The notes below the pieces were generated by a model. It worked only from the letters and a program-made list of their open reading frames with translations, was not told the origin of the DNA and searched no databases. 64,000 bases of DNA from Helicobacter jaachi. GTDB taxonomy: Bacteria; Campylobacterota; Campylobacteria; Campylobacterales; Helicobacteraceae. Shown here in pieces: positions 18,260 through 28,225 of this stretch (its first letter is position 1; each line of letters begins with the position of its first letter). The stretch is taken from NCBI RefSeq assembly GCF_000763135.2, contig NZ_JRPR02000001.1, positions 620,001 through 684,000 of the forward strand, read 5' to 3'. The translations under genes and the position numbers were made by a program.

Positions 18260-19497
18260 GTAAGGCTAAAATAAATATGCTTTTGTTTGCCTAGTTGATG
18301 ATGTGAAAGATTTAAAAACGCGCTATGCCCAACGGCTAAAAAAATCGCATCAAATGCGCTATCCGGCAGGCTTTCAAGCAGTGAAATGCCATAGGTTTCT
18401 TGCACATTTTGCTTCTCTGCTATGGGGTCATAAATGCACACTTTTGCGCCATATTCTTCAAGCTCATTTTTTACAAGTGGGACTTTGGAATTACGAATAT
18501 CAGGGCAATCTTGCTTAAAAGTAATGCCAAGTATGAGAATGCGGCTTGATAGAATCTCAATTTGCGCTTTAATCATAAGCTTAATGATTTTTTGTGCGAT
18601 GAAATGAGGCATAGTATCATTGATAAGCCGCCCAGAGCTTATAACCTGCGGATAGTAACCAATACTATTCATTTTATGCGTGAGATAATAGGGGTCTATG
18701 CTTATGCAATGCCCTCCCACCAAGCCGGGCGTAAAAGGGAGAAAATTCCATTTTGTTTTTGCCGCCTCAAGCACCTCTAGCGCGTCAATTTCTAAATAAT
18801 CGCAAATAATGCACATCTCATTCACAAAGGCGATATTTAAATCGCGTTGGGCATTTTCTATAATTTTTACCATTTCAGCAGTTTTGATTGATGAGACGCA
18901 ATGCGTGCCAGCGGGGATAATAGAGGCATATAGAGAATCTACAAAGCCAGCAGCCTCCGGCGTAGAAGCAGAGGTGATTTTGCAAATATTTTCAAGCGTG
19001 TGTATTTTATCGCTAGGATTTATGCGTTCAGGTGAGTAGCCAAGGTAAAAATCTGCATTAAGCTGCAGCGATGAGGTGCATTCAAGCATATGTTTGCATT
19101 CATTTTCTGTGCAGGTGGGGTAGGTGGTTGATTCATAAATCACTACATTGCCTTTTTGCAGCACTTTGCCCACTAGCTCGCTTGCATAAAGTAGTGGTGA
19201 TAAATCAGGCACCTTATACGCATCAATGGGTGTGGGCACGCAAATGATATATACATTAGCTTGCGCGATTTGATTGAGATTGGCGCAAAATTGCACGCTA
19301 GATTCTATAATTTGCTTTGTTTCTACCTGCGCGGTGGTGTCAATGCCTTGTTGCAATTGCTCTAAGCGCTTTGTGTTTGTATCAAAGCCAAAAGTAGGGT
19401 AGCGCTTGCTAAAAGCTAGAGCAAGCGGCAAGCCCACATAGCCCAAGCCAATAACCGCCACGCGCGTAGATTCTAAAGTAGGAAGTGGCACATTCAT
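18238..19497 (-). CDS. wbpA: UDP-N-acetylglucosamine 6-dehydrogenase (WbpA type)
   Basis: 419 residues from the ATG at 19497, which overlaps the upstream stop in an ATGA junction; a start at 19527 is possible but lies in the acyltransferase gene. The NAD motif VAVIGLGYVGLPLALAFS (about 13-30) and the catalytic Cys in GLVGGHCISIDPYYL (about 255) define the UDP-sugar dehydrogenase family. Its sequence type is that of enzymes forming UDP-GlcNAcA, the first step to di-acetamido uronic acids in O-antigen or glycoprotein glycans. It is the last gene of an eight-gene operon. Confidence 0.85.
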   Translation of the reverse strand: MNVPLPTLESTRVAVIGLGYVGLPLALAFSKRYPTFGFDTNTKRLEQLQQGIDTTAQVETKQIIESSVQFCANLNQIAQANVYIICVPTPIDAYKVPDLSPLLYASELVGKVLQKGNVVIYESTTYPTCTENECKHMLECTSSLQLNADFYLGYSPERINPSDKIHTLENICKITSASTPEAAGFVDSLYASIIPAGTHCVSSIKTAEMVKIIENAQRDLNIAFVNEMCIICDYLEIDALEVLEAAKTKWNFLPFTPGLVGGHCISIDPYYLTHKMNSIGYYPQVISSGRLINDTMPHFIAQKIIKLMIKAQIEILSSRILILGITFKQDCPDIRNSKVPLVKNELEEYGAKVCIYDPIAEKQNVQETYGISLLESLPDSAFDAIFLAVGHSAFLNLSHHQLGKQKHIYFSLTHHKLDA

Positions 19498-20069
19498 ATT
19501 GATACTTTCTGCAATGTATCGCCGCATAGGCGGTAAATACTTTTATCATAGCTATCATGGGCTAAATTATTTTCATCAAAAATAAGCCTCTCTCCTGCTT
19601 TATCTACCCAGCCAATTTGGCGCGCGGGATTACCCACATAGAGCGCAAAGCTAGGAATGTCTTTAGTTACCACGCTGCCAGCACCTATAAGCGCGTATTC
19701 TCCAATCTCTACGCCGCATACAATGGTCGCATTTGCACCAATGGAGGCGCCATTTTTGATGATAGTTGGGCGAAATTCATCTTTGCGCGAGATAAATGCG
19801 CGCGGATTTAGCACATTAGTAAAAACAACGCTTGGTCCCAAAAACACATCATCATAGATTCTCACACCCTCATAAATGCTAATATTATTTTGTGCCTTTA
19901 CATTATTGCCAATGCTAACATTTGCGCCAATCATACAATTTTGACCAAAGGAGCAGTTCTGCCCAATCACACTGCCGCTTAAGATATGACAAAAATGCCA
20001 TATCTTGCTCCCCGCTCCAATGCTTACATTTTCATCAATAATGCTTGTGGGGTGGATAAAATATGACAT
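19494..20069 (-). CDS. wbpD: left-handed beta-helix N-acetyltransferase (WbpD/WlbB type)
   Basis: 191 residues of hexapeptide repeats ([ILV]-G-x-x-x-x), e.g. VSIGAGSKIWHF, VIGQNCSFGQNCMIG, VSIGNNVK, with the loop IKNGASIGANATIVCG. The family acetylates the 3-amino group of UDP-2-acetamido-3-amino-2,3-dideoxy-glucuronate with acetyl-CoA. It directly follows the oxidoreductase gene (start 1 nt after its end) and joins wbpA by an ATGA overlap. The aminotransferase that would make its substrate (WbpE) is not in this window. Confidence 0.87.
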   Translation of the reverse strand: MSYFIHPTSIIDENVSIGAGSKIWHFCHILSGSVIGQNCSFGQNCMIGANVSIGNNVKAQNNISIYEGVRIYDDVFLGPSVVFTNVLNPRAFISRKDEFRPTIIKNGASIGANATIVCGVEIGEYALIGAGSVVTKDIPSFALYVGNPARQIGWVDKAGERLIFDENNLAHDSYDKSIYRLCGDTLQKVSI

Positions 20070-21032
20070 TTATGCCTCTATATTGAGCGGGTGATAATCG
20101 CCCTTAAGCCCAATAGGCTCGCTATGGCGGATATTGTGTATAAGCCTAATAGCGTCTTTAGATTCTGTGCAATTAAAGCCCTTGCCACATAGAATCTGCT
20201 CATAACTTTTTGTGTGCAAGTCATTAAAACCCTCACTAAATGCAAATTCTTCTCCCTCTAAGCTCAAGGCGCGATAGACTTTTTTTTGCTCACTTTTGCA
20301 AAAGTGTGGCAAAAAGGCTTCATTAATGGATAAAAACCAGCGCACTCTAGCATGCTCTAAGCATAATAAGCCGCTTGCTGTGTGTTCATTACGAATATGC
20401 ACGATACTTTCTTTTGGCTTGCCAAAAATCCACAAGAGCATATCAAAAAAATGCACGCCAATATTAGTTGCCACACCTCCGCTTTTGCTCTCATCGCCTT
20501 TCCATGATTGAAAATACCACCTCCCGCGCGATGTGATGTAGCTTAAATCAACATTAAATACTTTTTGAGAATCTTGCCGCAAAAGGGCATCGATGTGATT
20601 TTTGAGCGCAATGATACTGCTGTGCAGGCGTAATTGCAAAATCGTATAGATAGTGTATCCGCTTTCTTTTTGCGCCTCTATGAGTGCGTCTAGATTCCAA
20701 GGATTAAGCACGATTGGCTTTTCACAAATGGCACAAGATTGATTGCGTAGTGCTAAGCGGATATGCGTGTCATGCAGGTAGTTTGGCGAACAAATGCTTA
20801 TAAAATCAAGAGGAGCTTTATGGCGCTTGCGTTTATCAAGATAGCGCTCAAAGCGTTCAGATTCTGTAAAAAAATGCGCTTGTGGAAAATAGCTATCCAA
20901 AATCCCAACTGAATCATGCACATCAATGGCGCAGAGTAAATCGCCATTATTTTGCTTGATGGCCTGGAGATGTCTAGGGGCGACAAAGCCGCCCACACCG
21001 ATTAATCCAAAAGTTTTATGCAAAACTTCCAT
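20070..21032 (-). CDS. wbpB: Gfo/Idh/MocA oxidoreductase (WbpB/WlbA type)
   Basis: 320 residues. The Rossmann motif GLIGVGGFVAPRHLQAI (about 9-25) and the ICEKPIVLN motif (about 102-110) identify the Gfo/Idh/MocA family. The WlbA-like core fits 3-dehydrogenation of UDP-GlcNAcA, the second step after WbpA. It lies 7 nt from the SPOR gene and touches wbpD, so all are in one transcript. Identification relies on family pattern plus neighbours; other MocA substrates are possible. Confidence 0.85.
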   Translation of the reverse strand: MEVLHKTFGLIGVGGFVAPRHLQAIKQNNGDLLCAIDVHDSVGILDSYFPQAHFFTESERFERYLDKRKRHKAPLDFISICSPNYLHDTHIRLALRNQSCAICEKPIVLNPWNLDALIEAQKESGYTIYTILQLRLHSSIIALKNHIDALLRQDSQKVFNVDLSYITSRGRWYFQSWKGDESKSGGVATNIGVHFFDMLLWIFGKPKESIVHIRNEHTASGLLCLEHARVRWFLSINEAFLPHFCKSEQKKVYRALSLEGEEFAFSEGFNDLHTKSYEQILCGKGFNCTESKDAIRLIHNIRHSEPIGLKGDYHPLNIEA

Positions 21033-21039
21033 ATAAAAA

Positions 21040-21978
21040 TCATTTTACCTCAAAATGCACAGGGTCGGATACTATGGTTTTAAAATTTGGTAAATCTCTA
21101 CTAGCTTCTGTGCGAGAATTGTAAGGACCGATGAGATACTTAGTCGTAGGTTGCCCATTTGATGTGCCTGCATACACGCGGTAGCTATAGTTGCTTATTT
21201 TTTTCAAAAACTCTTCACTTGGCTTATTAGCAAATGAGCCTACCTGCACATAGAATCCTTTCTCTGCCACCTGCCCATTTTTAGAAGTATCCATACGAGG
21301 AGCGGGGACATTCTCAAAAATATCGCTTATATTGTTTGTATTATTTTGTGCTACTTGAGCGGGCTTATTTGGAGTTTGGGCATTTTGAGCTGGCTTTGGA
21401 TTCTGTGCGCTCTGTGTTGCTTGCGCACTTTGTTTTGGCTCTGCTTTTTTAGCCTCTTTAGAATCTGGCTTTGCTTCAGTTTTGGGCTTTGCGGGTAAAA
21501 CTGGCTGATTTGGCTGGCTAGCTGGCTTTGGCTCTGCTTTTTTAGCCTCTTTAGAATCTGGCTTTGGATTCTGCGCGCTTTGTGCAGGTTGTGCTGGCTG
21601 GATAGGCTGTGTAGGCTGGGTATTTTGCGCTAGATTCTGTGAAGATTGATTTTGCGCTTGATTTTGAGGGTCGCGGCTGCGAATATCATCAAGAATGCGC
21701 TGGAATGGGTCTTCACTAGTTTCATTGCCGCTAAGTGGCACATTGACAAAATCATTATTTTGTTTATTAGATTCTATAGGTGTTAAGCCATTATTTGCCG
21801 CTGCTTGGCGCTCTCCTAACTCTTCTTCATCGCGCGTGATAACAAACACCACAGCAATAAGAATGCACAAAAACACCAACGCCATAGCCACCATCATCAT
21901 AAGCTTTTTGGTGCGGTTTTGTTTTTGCAAGTCATCATCATTAATCAAAATATCGTTGAGTTCTCGCTTTGTATCCAT
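21040..21978 (-). CDS. SPOR-domain cell-division/envelope protein
   Basis: 312 residues. One membrane segment (about 27-48) follows a cytoplasmic N-terminus. A long Gln, Pro, Asn and Lys-rich spacer follows (about 60-235) and the C-terminal SPOR domain (about 238-312) starts KGFYVQVGSFANKPSEEFL. SPOR domains bind denuded glycan strands at the septum. The spacer carries an internal repeat, PDSKEAKKAEPK, twice in frame (21435-21473 and 21527-21566). The gene joins the glyA-lysS operon without a promoter-sized gap. Confidence 0.88.
   Translation of the reverse strand: MDTKRELNDILINDDDLQKQNRTKKLMMMVAMALVFLCILIAVVFVITRDEEELGERQAAANNGLTPIESNKQNNDFVNVPLSGNETSEDPFQRILDDIRSRDPQNQAQNQSSQNLAQNTQPTQPIQPAQPAQSAQNPKPDSKEAKKAEPKPASQPNQPVLPAKPKTEAKPDSKEAKKAEPKQSAQATQSAQNPKPAQNAQTPNKPAQVAQNNTNNISDIFENVPAPRMDTSKNGQVAEKGFYVQVGSFANKPSEEFLKKISNYSYRVYAGTSNGQPTTKYLIGPYNSRTEASRDLPNFKTIVSDPVHFEVK
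21435..21566. repeat. in-frame direct repeat within the SPOR spacer
   Basis: A near-identical unit of about 39 bp occurs at 21435-21473 and 21527-21566, about 93 bp (31 codons) apart, encoding Glu-Ala-Lys-Lys-Ala-Glu-Pro-Lys with a Pro-Asp-Ser lead. Each copy contains the AGAATCT heptamer. The repeat can mediate length variation by slippage or recombination. Confidence 0.7.
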
Positions 21979-21999
21979 ATCTTACTCCTTTATATTTGG

Positions 22000-22545
22000 T
22001 TACATATATCTTGCCCACGACGCGCCGCGCTCTTTTGCATACACATCGTAGGGCAAGGCTAGTATATTAAAATTGGCTGGAAGCTCATCATTTGGGAATA
22101 CTCTCCATTCTTTTGGGCAATGCTGGGCTAACTTCATGGAGAGCATTTTGACTAAGCGCTTGCCCTCATTTATCTCCGTATGCCCTTTATGCACATACAA
22201 ATGCAGATGTCCGGGCGTTTTAGAGCAAAACGCTGTGAAGTTTAAAAACCCCTCATCGCGCAGAAGTAACTGCGCGCGGTGATAGAATCTTTCAGGATTT
22301 CGTCCATTGTAATCAAAGACAATATTTTCTACCTTTGTGCCTTTGCTAAGTAGCAAAGAATGCGCGATGGCTATTTCCTTGCGAAAGTGCTTATTGATAA
22401 GGGTAGAAGTAAGCATTGCATCAACTCTCTCATATTTATCATAGAGAATCCTCCCCATATGATTTACTTTTGTCCCCAGCCCGCTAATACGCTGATAGTA
22501 GTGCGATGTATCCATCTTAATCAGCTTGAGGTCCATTTCTGTCAC
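22000..22545 (-). CDS. DUF1882 family protein
   Basis: 181 residues, initiated by a GTG at 22545 after GGGGG, or an ATG at 22536. Soluble, basic, with His-rich stretches ([36 protein letters not shown]). It matches a conserved family known in Helicobacter/Campylobacter next to glyA. No catalytic motif is recognised. It lies 10 nt after glyA in the same operon. Its function is unknown. Confidence 0.8.
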   Translation of the reverse strand: MTEMDLKLIKMDTSHYYQRISGLGTKVNHMGRILYDKYERVDAMLTSTLINKHFRKEIAIAHSLLLSKGTKVENIVFDYNGRNPERFYHRAQLLLRDEGFLNFTAFCSKTPGHLHLYVHKGHTEINEGKRLVKMLSMKLAQHCPKEWRVFPNDELPANFNILALPYDVYAKERGASWARYM

Positions 22546-22555
22546 GACTTACCCC

Positions 22556-23806
22556 CTAATATATTGGTCGCTCATAGATTCTAAAATCTTTAGCAAAATC
22601 TTTAATTTGTGATTTAATTTTGGCTTGCAAGTCAGTATTGTTAATATCATCAAGTATATCCGCTATGCGTCCCCCAATCCACTCAAACTCCTTTTCTTTC
22701 ATACCGCGCGAAGTAAGCGCAGGCGAGCCAATGCGAATCCCGCTTGTAACAAAGGGCGAGCGTGTCTCACCTGGAACGGTATTTTTATTTACCGTAATGC
22801 CTGCATTCCCAAGTGCTAAATCCGCATCTTTGCCGCTAAAATCATTATGCAGAAAGCTCATAAGCACAAGGTGATTATCACTCCCACCGCTCACAAGGTT
22901 GTAGCCTCGCTTTACAAGCACTTTGGCAAGGGTTTGGATATTAGCTTTAATTTGTTTGGCATAATCTTTCCACTCTGGTTTAAGATTTTCTTTAAAACCA
23001 ATCGCCTTGCCTGCGATAACATGCATAAGCGGACCGCCTTGAATGCCGGGGAACACAGCCTTATTGATTTTAGTAGCAAGCTCCTCATCGTTACTAAGAA
23101 TAATACCCCCTCTAGGCCCTCTCAAAGTCTTGTGTGTAGTGGTGGTAACAATATGGCAATGTGGGAAAGGATTAGGATACTCGCCTGCGACTACAAGTCC
23201 TGCCACATGAGCGATATCACCCATAAGATAAGCCCCTACAGAATCTGCAATCTCGCGCAATCTCTTAAAATCAAGCTCACGCGTATAGGCTGAAAAGCCG
23301 CACACTAGCACATTTGGCTTTACAACTTGGGCTTGGAGGGCAAGTTTATCATAATCAATGCGCCCATCAAGCTCCACGCCATAGAAAAAGCTTTGATACA
23401 ACTGCCCTGATGTGCTTACCTTTGCCCCATGTGTGAGATGCCCGCCATGGCTTAAATCCATACCTAAAATTTTATCATAAGGCTTTAAGATAGCCGCATA
23501 CACTGCTGCATTAGCTTGTGAGCCTGAATGCGGCTGCACATTGGCAAACTGCGCACCAAAGAGCTTTTTGGCGCGATTAATAGCAATCTCCTCTATTTTA
23601 TCCACAAATTCACAGCCGCCATAATAGCGCCTGAATGGATAGCCCTCCGCATATTTATTTGTCAAAATGCTGCCCATAGCTTCCATCACGCTTGGAAAAG
23701 TAAAGTTTTCGCTAGCAATCATCTCCAAATGGTCATTTTGTCGCTCAAGCTCTTTTACTATAAGCTCAAATATTTCATAATCTCGCTCTTTCATCGCGTA
23801 ATCCAT
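22556..23806 (-). CDS. glyA: serine hydroxymethyltransferase
   Basis: 416 residues. The PLP site [14 protein letters not shown] (Lys at about residue 227) and the N-terminal [17 protein letters not shown] are family hallmarks. It interconverts serine and glycine and feeds one-carbon units to folate. Start ATG after AAGGAG, 5 nt spacing. The lysS stop and glyA start share the sequence TAATG, so translation is coupled. Normal length. Confidence 0.97.
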   Translation of the reverse strand: MDYAMKERDYEIFELIVKELERQNDHLEMIASENFTFPSVMEAMGSILTNKYAEGYPFRRYYGGCEFVDKIEEIAINRAKKLFGAQFANVQPHSGSQANAAVYAAILKPYDKILGMDLSHGGHLTHGAKVSTSGQLYQSFFYGVELDGRIDYDKLALQAQVVKPNVLVCGFSAYTRELDFKRLREIADSVGAYLMGDIAHVAGLVVAGEYPNPFPHCHIVTTTTHKTLRGPRGGIILSNDEELATKINKAVFPGIQGGPLMHVIAGKAIGFKENLKPEWKDYAKQIKANIQTLAKVLVKRGYNLVSGGSDNHLVLMSFLHNDFSGKDADLALGNAGITVNKNTVPGETRSPFVTSGIRIGSPALTSRGMKEKEFEWIGGRIADILDDINNTDLQAKIKSQIKDFAKDFRIYERPIY

Positions 23807-25350
23807 TACTTCTCCTTGTGTGTTTGTGGTGAGTCTTGAGCGGCCATTATATCAAAATTTGGCTTAGTTGGCTTTAATGCAGGGAATAAAATTACATCTT
23901 TAATCGTTTTTGCATCACTTAAGAGCATAATTAAGCGGTCAATCCCTATGCCTTCCCCCGCAGTGGGCGGCATTCCATACGCTAATGCCCATACATAATC
24001 TTCGTCCATATATTGTGCTTCTAAATCGCCCTTTTCTTTCTCCGCTACTTGGGCTTTAAATCGCTCTAGCTGGTCTAGCGGGTCATTTAGTTCGCTAAAG
24101 CCATTAGCAATTTCTTTCCCTCCGATAAAAAGCTCAAATCTATCTGCAATGTCTGGATTCTCATCATTGCGCCTAGCTAATGGGCTAATCTCAATGGGAT
24201 ATTGTGTGATAAAGGTGGGATTAATAAGCTTACTCTCTACAAATTCATCAAAGGCTTGTGCTAAAAGCTTGCCATAGCTTAGGGCATTTTCTACTTTTAT
24301 GTGCTTACTTTCAAGGAATGCAAGGAGTTTATCCTTATCTTTTACAATGTCTTTATCTAATCCGCCAATTTGCACAAGCGCATCTGTAAAGCTTAGAATC
24401 TGCCATTTGCTAAAATCAATTTGCATATCATTAAAGTTTAGAATCTGCGGTAAATGCAAGCTTTCAAGTAGATAAGCAAAAAGTTCTTTGGTGAGTGTGA
24501 TTAAATCTTCATAAGTCTTATACGCCCAATAAAATTCAATCATACTAAATTCAGGATTATGCGAGTGGTCCATGCCCTCATTGCGAAAATTGCGATTAAG
24601 CTCAAAAATAGCCTCAAATCCACCCACAATCAGCCGCTTAAGATACAGCTCTGGAGCAATGCGCAAATACCGCTGTACATTAAGCGCATTATGGTGTGTG
24701 ATAAATGGGCGCGCATTTGCTCCACCCGGAATGGGGTGCAGCATAGGCGTCTCCACCTCCAAAAAGCCCTTTTGCTCAAAAAAACGGCGCACACAGGCAA
24801 TAATTTGAGAGCGGAGTTTAAAGGTTTCTTTGACTTTTTCATTTACGATTAAATCCACATAGCGTTGGCGATAGCGCAGTTCAACATCACTTAGCCCATG
24901 AAATTTTTCAGGCAGTGGCACAATGGATTTAGTAAGAATGCTAAAATGTAGTGCGTGAATGCTTAACTCGCCCGTTTTAGTCACAAAGGCATATCCGCTT
25001 ACATTAACAATATCCCCCACTTCAAGGATTTTTTTAATGTATGCAAAATCCTCGCTTACATCATTTTTGGAAATATATGCTTGGAGTGTGGCGCTCTCAT
25101 CTTGGATTTTAATAAAGCACGCTTTGCCCATAAGGCGGATAAAGCGCACGCGCCCGGTGATAGATTCTATAACTCGCTCATTTTGCGCAGGCTCACTTTC
25201 TTGCGGGAGGGATTTTAGATGCTCATATTTATGCAAAAAATTTTTATTGCTTATGGTGCGTTTTATGGCGTTCGTGTAGGGATTAAGCCCCTCTTGGCGC
25301 ATAAGCTCCATTTTTTTAATGCGTTGCTGGATATAAAAGTTTGAAAACAT
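23806..25350 (-). CDS. lysS: lysyl-tRNA synthetase, class II
   Basis: 514 residues. An N-terminal OB-fold anticodon domain (about 55-160; [19 protein letters not shown]) precedes the class II core. Motif 1 lies at [12 protein letters not shown] (about 165), motif 2 at [18 protein letters not shown] (about 250) and motif 3 at [13 protein letters not shown] (about 468). It charges tRNA-Lys. It stands between cvpA (10-nt gap) and glyA in the leftward operon, as in H. pylori. Confidence 0.97.
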   Translation of the reverse strand: MFSNFYIQQRIKKMELMRQEGLNPYTNAIKRTISNKNFLHKYEHLKSLPQESEPAQNERVIESITGRVRFIRLMGKACFIKIQDESATLQAYISKNDVSEDFAYIKKILEVGDIVNVSGYAFVTKTGELSIHALHFSILTKSIVPLPEKFHGLSDVELRYRQRYVDLIVNEKVKETFKLRSQIIACVRRFFEQKGFLEVETPMLHPIPGGANARPFITHHNALNVQRYLRIAPELYLKRLIVGGFEAIFELNRNFRNEGMDHSHNPEFSMIEFYWAYKTYEDLITLTKELFAYLLESLHLPQILNFNDMQIDFSKWQILSFTDALVQIGGLDKDIVKDKDKLLAFLESKHIKVENALSYGKLLAQAFDEFVESKLINPTFITQYPIEISPLARRNDENPDIADRFELFIGGKEIANGFSELNDPLDQLERFKAQVAEKEKGDLEAQYMDEDYVWALAYGMPPTAGEGIGIDRLIMLLSDAKTIKDVILFPALKPTKPNFDIMAAQDSPQTHKEK

Positions 25351-25360
25351 TAGCCTACCT

Positions 25361-25990
25361 CTATTGTGGAGATTGTGAAGTGTGAGAATCTGGAGCTAGA
25401 TTCTGTGTTGGCTCACCTAAAGTGTTATTAAGCCCATCTTGTAGCTCATTATTATTTAGAATCTGCGTGCCTAGCGTGTTTAGATTTTCTTGCGCTTCTT
25501 GGACTTGCTGCAGGTTCATAATGCGCACAGCAAGGCTTTTCATCAAAGGAAATATGGAGCTATTTTGCTCGATATTTTGCGAGAAATTTTTAAGCCAGCC
25601 AATTTGTGAGATACCAAAAACGATAATAGAAATGAGCAAAAATGATTTACAGAATCCAAAAAGTAAGCCCAAAGCACTATCAACCACTGCTAAAGGCGTG
25701 AATTTCACCATACGAAAAACAATCTCTCCAATAAACAGACACAAAGCCCAAATGAGTGTGATGAGAATAAGAAAGCCCACCAGCGCATTAAGCTCCAAAG
25801 AGCCTAAATCATAAATGCTGCGCGCAAACCACTCACCGACATTATTATAGAATCTAGAGGCAAAAAATATACCTAGCAAAATGCCTAAAAAACTTGCCAA
25901 GCCGCGTATAATGCCCTGCCAAATGCCTTTTATGGAAAGTAAAAGTAGTAAGACTAAAATACCAATATCAATATAGCTTAGTTTGTCCAT
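25361..25990 (-). CDS. cvpA: CvpA-family membrane protein
   Basis: 209 residues with about four membrane segments ([20 protein letters not shown] at the start, then [17 protein letters not shown] and [19 protein letters not shown]). The C-terminal tail is soluble and Gln/Asn-rich with two heptamer-encoded stretches. CvpA proteins were named from colicin V production in E. coli and affect envelope stress tolerance. This is the first gene of the eight-gene operon. Confidence 0.87.
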   Translation of the reverse strand: MDKLSYIDIGILVLLLLLSIKGIWQGIIRGLASFLGILLGIFFASRFYNNVGEWFARSIYDLGSLELNALVGFLILITLIWALCLFIGEIVFRMVKFTPLAVVDSALGLLFGFCKSFLLISIIVFGISQIGWLKNFSQNIEQNSSIFPLMKSLAVRIMNLQQVQEAQENLNTLGTQILNNNELQDGLNNTLGEPTQNLAPDSHTSQSPQ

Positions 25991-26189
25991 TTGTATCCTT
26001 TTAAGATATGTGGTAAAAATGCAAGCTTTTAAAAGTCGATATATTAAACGATTTTGCGTTATTTTACAATAGTTTTAGCTTATTTTTTGGTAAGGTATTT
26101 TACAATCACGCGTTTTTAGCCTTAAAAATTTATTATTTTCATTAACGGGGTTGATAGCAGGCTTAGGGATTGATAAAAATGGGGTGAAA

Positions 26190-27086
26190 ATGAATTTTTT
26201 ACACGCATTAAGCAGACAGATTAAAAATTTTAGCGAGCTTGTCGCGTTTGAACATACGATTTTTTCAAGCAGTTTTATTCTTATTGCCATGGTGGTAGCT
26301 AGTATGCAAAAGCAAGGCAGCGTGTGGTGCGGCTGGGAGACATTAGCGCTTTGCGCGTTGGCTTTGGTGAGTGCTAGAAATTTTGCTATGGGCTTTAATC
26401 GCTTGAAAGATAGGGACATTGACAAGGCTAATGCACGCACAAATACTCGCCCAAGCGTTGATGGGCGCATTAGCCTTGCGGCTTTAGTTATGTTTAATGT
26501 GTGTAACGCGCTAGCCTTTGTGCTTGTGTCCTATCTTATTAATAGCCTTGCATTTTATTTGAGCGTGCCATTTTTATTGATTTTAGCACTATATTCTTAT
26601 ATGAAGCGCTTTAGCGCACTTGCGCATTGGGTGCTTGGCGTGTGTTTGGGGCTAGCTCCATTGGCTGGAGTGATTGCCATTATGGGAGAGATTACGCTAT
26701 GGAGTGTGCTTTTATCTATTGGAGTGCTATTTTGGGTAGCGGGCTTTGATTTACTTTACTCATTGCAGGATATGGAGTTTGATAAGCGCAATAATTTGCA
26801 CTCTATCCCGGCGTATTTTGGGGTAAATGCGACATTGTGGATTTCGCGTTTGTGCCATATTGCGGCGGTGGGATTTTGGGTAGCTTTTGTAGATGTGGCA
26901 AATTTAGGCTTCCTTGCATGGCTAGGCGTTATATTATCAGCCTTTATGCTCTGCTATGAGCAATATTTAGTAAAAATACATCTTAAACATATCCCCAAAG
27001 CATTTTTTGTAACTAATGGCTATTTGGGCATTATGTTTTTTGCGTGCGTTTTGCTAGATTCTATAAAGGCGATGTATGGATATTAA
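26190..27086 (+). CDS. mqnP: UbiA-family prenyltransferase, menaquinone (futalosine pathway) MqnP
   Basis: 298 residues from the ATG at 26190, chosen because the protein fits the family from MNFLHALSRQIKNFSELVAF; a frame open to 26151 has no ribosome site. Seven or eight membrane segments. The first Asp-rich motif is FNRLKDRDIDKANARTNTRP (about 82-101) and the second is LLYSLQDMEFDKRNNLHS (about 190-207), both needed for Mg-diphosphate binding. It attaches the polyprenyl tail to the ring in menaquinone synthesis. MqnF, another step, is encoded at 39852. The end overlaps the next gene by 11 nt. Confidence 0.9.
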   Translation: MNFLHALSRQIKNFSELVAFEHTIFSSSFILIAMVVASMQKQGSVWCGWETLALCALALVSARNFAMGFNRLKDRDIDKANARTNTRPSVDGRISLAALVMFNVCNALAFVLVSYLINSLAFYLSVPFLLILALYSYMKRFSALAHWVLGVCLGLAPLAGVIAIMGEITLWSVLLSIGVLFWVAGFDLLYSLQDMEFDKRNNLHSIPAYFGVNATLWISRLCHIAAVGFWVAFVDVANLGFLAWLGVILSAFMLCYEQYLVKIHLKHIPKAFFVTNGYLGIMFFACVLLDSIKAMYGY

Positions 27087-27636
27087 ACAGATTTTGCAAG
27101 CGCATAATATTCATACACGCATTGTGCCAGCAGAATTGCAAGTGAGCTTTTCTATGCTTACTGCAGCCAATGAGCCTGTATTTAAAAAAGAATATGTCTC
27201 ACTCTCCCAGCACCGCTATGGCTCAATCACGCAATGGCTTAATAAAAATAAATCCAAAAATCGCACAGAAGATACCGATGAAGTGCTGCTAGAATTGCTT
27301 GTAGAGCTGTATCAAAAGGTAGAAAATATCGAGCAAATCCTCTATAATCGCGCTAAGCAGTATGTGCCGCTAGAGCATGAATGTATCGCAGATTCTATAG
27401 GGCATAGTGTGATTTGTGTGCCAAGCACGGCTTTTACAGAGGGGCAGAAATATTATTTGCGCGTATTTTTGCCTGTGTTTCCGCAGCGCTATATTGGTAT
27501 TTTTGCGCGCGCTATTGATGCGCAAATAGTGGTTTTTGAGCATATTCATCAAAGCGATATGGAGGATTTTGATAGTTTTGTGGCACAAATGGAGCGTTCA
27601 ATGATTTTAGATTCTAAAAGTTTGCCAAAGGAGTAG
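27076..27636 (+). CDS. conserved hypothetical protein downstream of mqnP
   Basis: 186 residues, soluble and acidic, without signal peptide or membrane segment. The middle forms a helical region (EVLLELLVELYQKVENIEQIL). The C-terminal half is beta-rich (YYLRVFLPVFPQRYIGIFAR), which may resemble a PilZ-like barrel, but I see no RxxxR plus D/N-x-S-x-x-G c-di-GMP signature. The gene order after mqnP agrees with H. pylori conserved hypothetical genes as I recall. No function is recognised. Confidence 0.7.
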   Translation: MDIKQILQAHNIHTRIVPAELQVSFSMLTAANEPVFKKEYVSLSQHRYGSITQWLNKNKSKNRTEDTDEVLLELLVELYQKVENIEQILYNRAKQYVPLEHECIADSIGHSVICVPSTAFTEGQKYYLRVFLPVFPQRYIGIFARAIDAQIVVFEHIHQSDMEDFDSFVAQMERSMILDSKSLPKE

Positions 27637-27638
27637 AT

Positions 27639-28166
27639 ATGTTTGGTATTTCAATGAGCAGCATGGGTATGATATTTTCGCTTATTTCCATAGGTATTGT
27701 GTGCTTGATTGCCTTTTTTAGCTATACGCGCAATTTGGATTTATTAAAGCGTATTAGGCGTTTTGAAAAGGGTGTAGAGGATATTAACAGCGAGATTTTT
27801 AAGATTCATAAATGGATAAAGGATAGTGAGCTTGAAAATCAGCTTAGCTCCACCGCCCTTAATACCAAAATCAAAACAGAAAGCATAGACGCGGTAAATA
27901 ATGCGCTAGTTGGCGTGTATCGGCAAGTGGAGATTTTAGAGGCAAATATGAATAAAGAGCGCGATTATGTGGAGGAAAAGCTAGTGAGCCTAGAAGAAAA
28001 AATCCGCGAATTTGGCTATTTCCCCACTTCAAGCACTAATATTGATGAAAAGCGCATCATTAGTATGTTTCGCGATGGGTGGAGCATTGATGCCATTGCT
28101 AAAGAAATGCGCTTAAGCAAAGGCGAGATTGAATTCACGCTTAAACTTGCAGATATTAAAGAATAG
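27639..28166 (+). CDS. membrane-anchored coiled-coil protein with C-terminal HTH-like helix pair
   Basis: 175 residues. One N-terminal membrane segment (MIFSLISIGIVCLIAFF, about 9-28), a coiled coil (about 35-125, with heptad-like LLKRIRRFEKGVEDINSEIF), and a C-terminal segment ISMFRDGWSIDAIAKEMRLS that reads as a helix-turn-helix. The three-part plan suggests a membrane-tethered scaffold with a nucleic-acid or protein contact. It lies 2 nt after the previous gene, so the two are cotranslated. Confidence 0.7.
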   Translation: MFGISMSSMGMIFSLISIGIVCLIAFFSYTRNLDLLKRIRRFEKGVEDINSEIFKIHKWIKDSELENQLSSTALNTKIKTESIDAVNNALVGVYRQVEILEANMNKERDYVEEKLVSLEEKIREFGYFPTSSTNIDEKRIISMFRDGWSIDAIAKEMRLSKGEIEFTLKLADIKE

Positions 28167-28225
28167 TTTGCAGCACATAGCTATGATATGCGCAATCAAT
28201 ACATAAATCAACTTAAGGAGAGGGT

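Noticed and set aside
21435-21566. Tandem duplication making a pseudogene of the SPOR gene
   Set aside because: The repeat is in frame and lies in the flexible spacer; the SPOR domain and membrane segment are intact.
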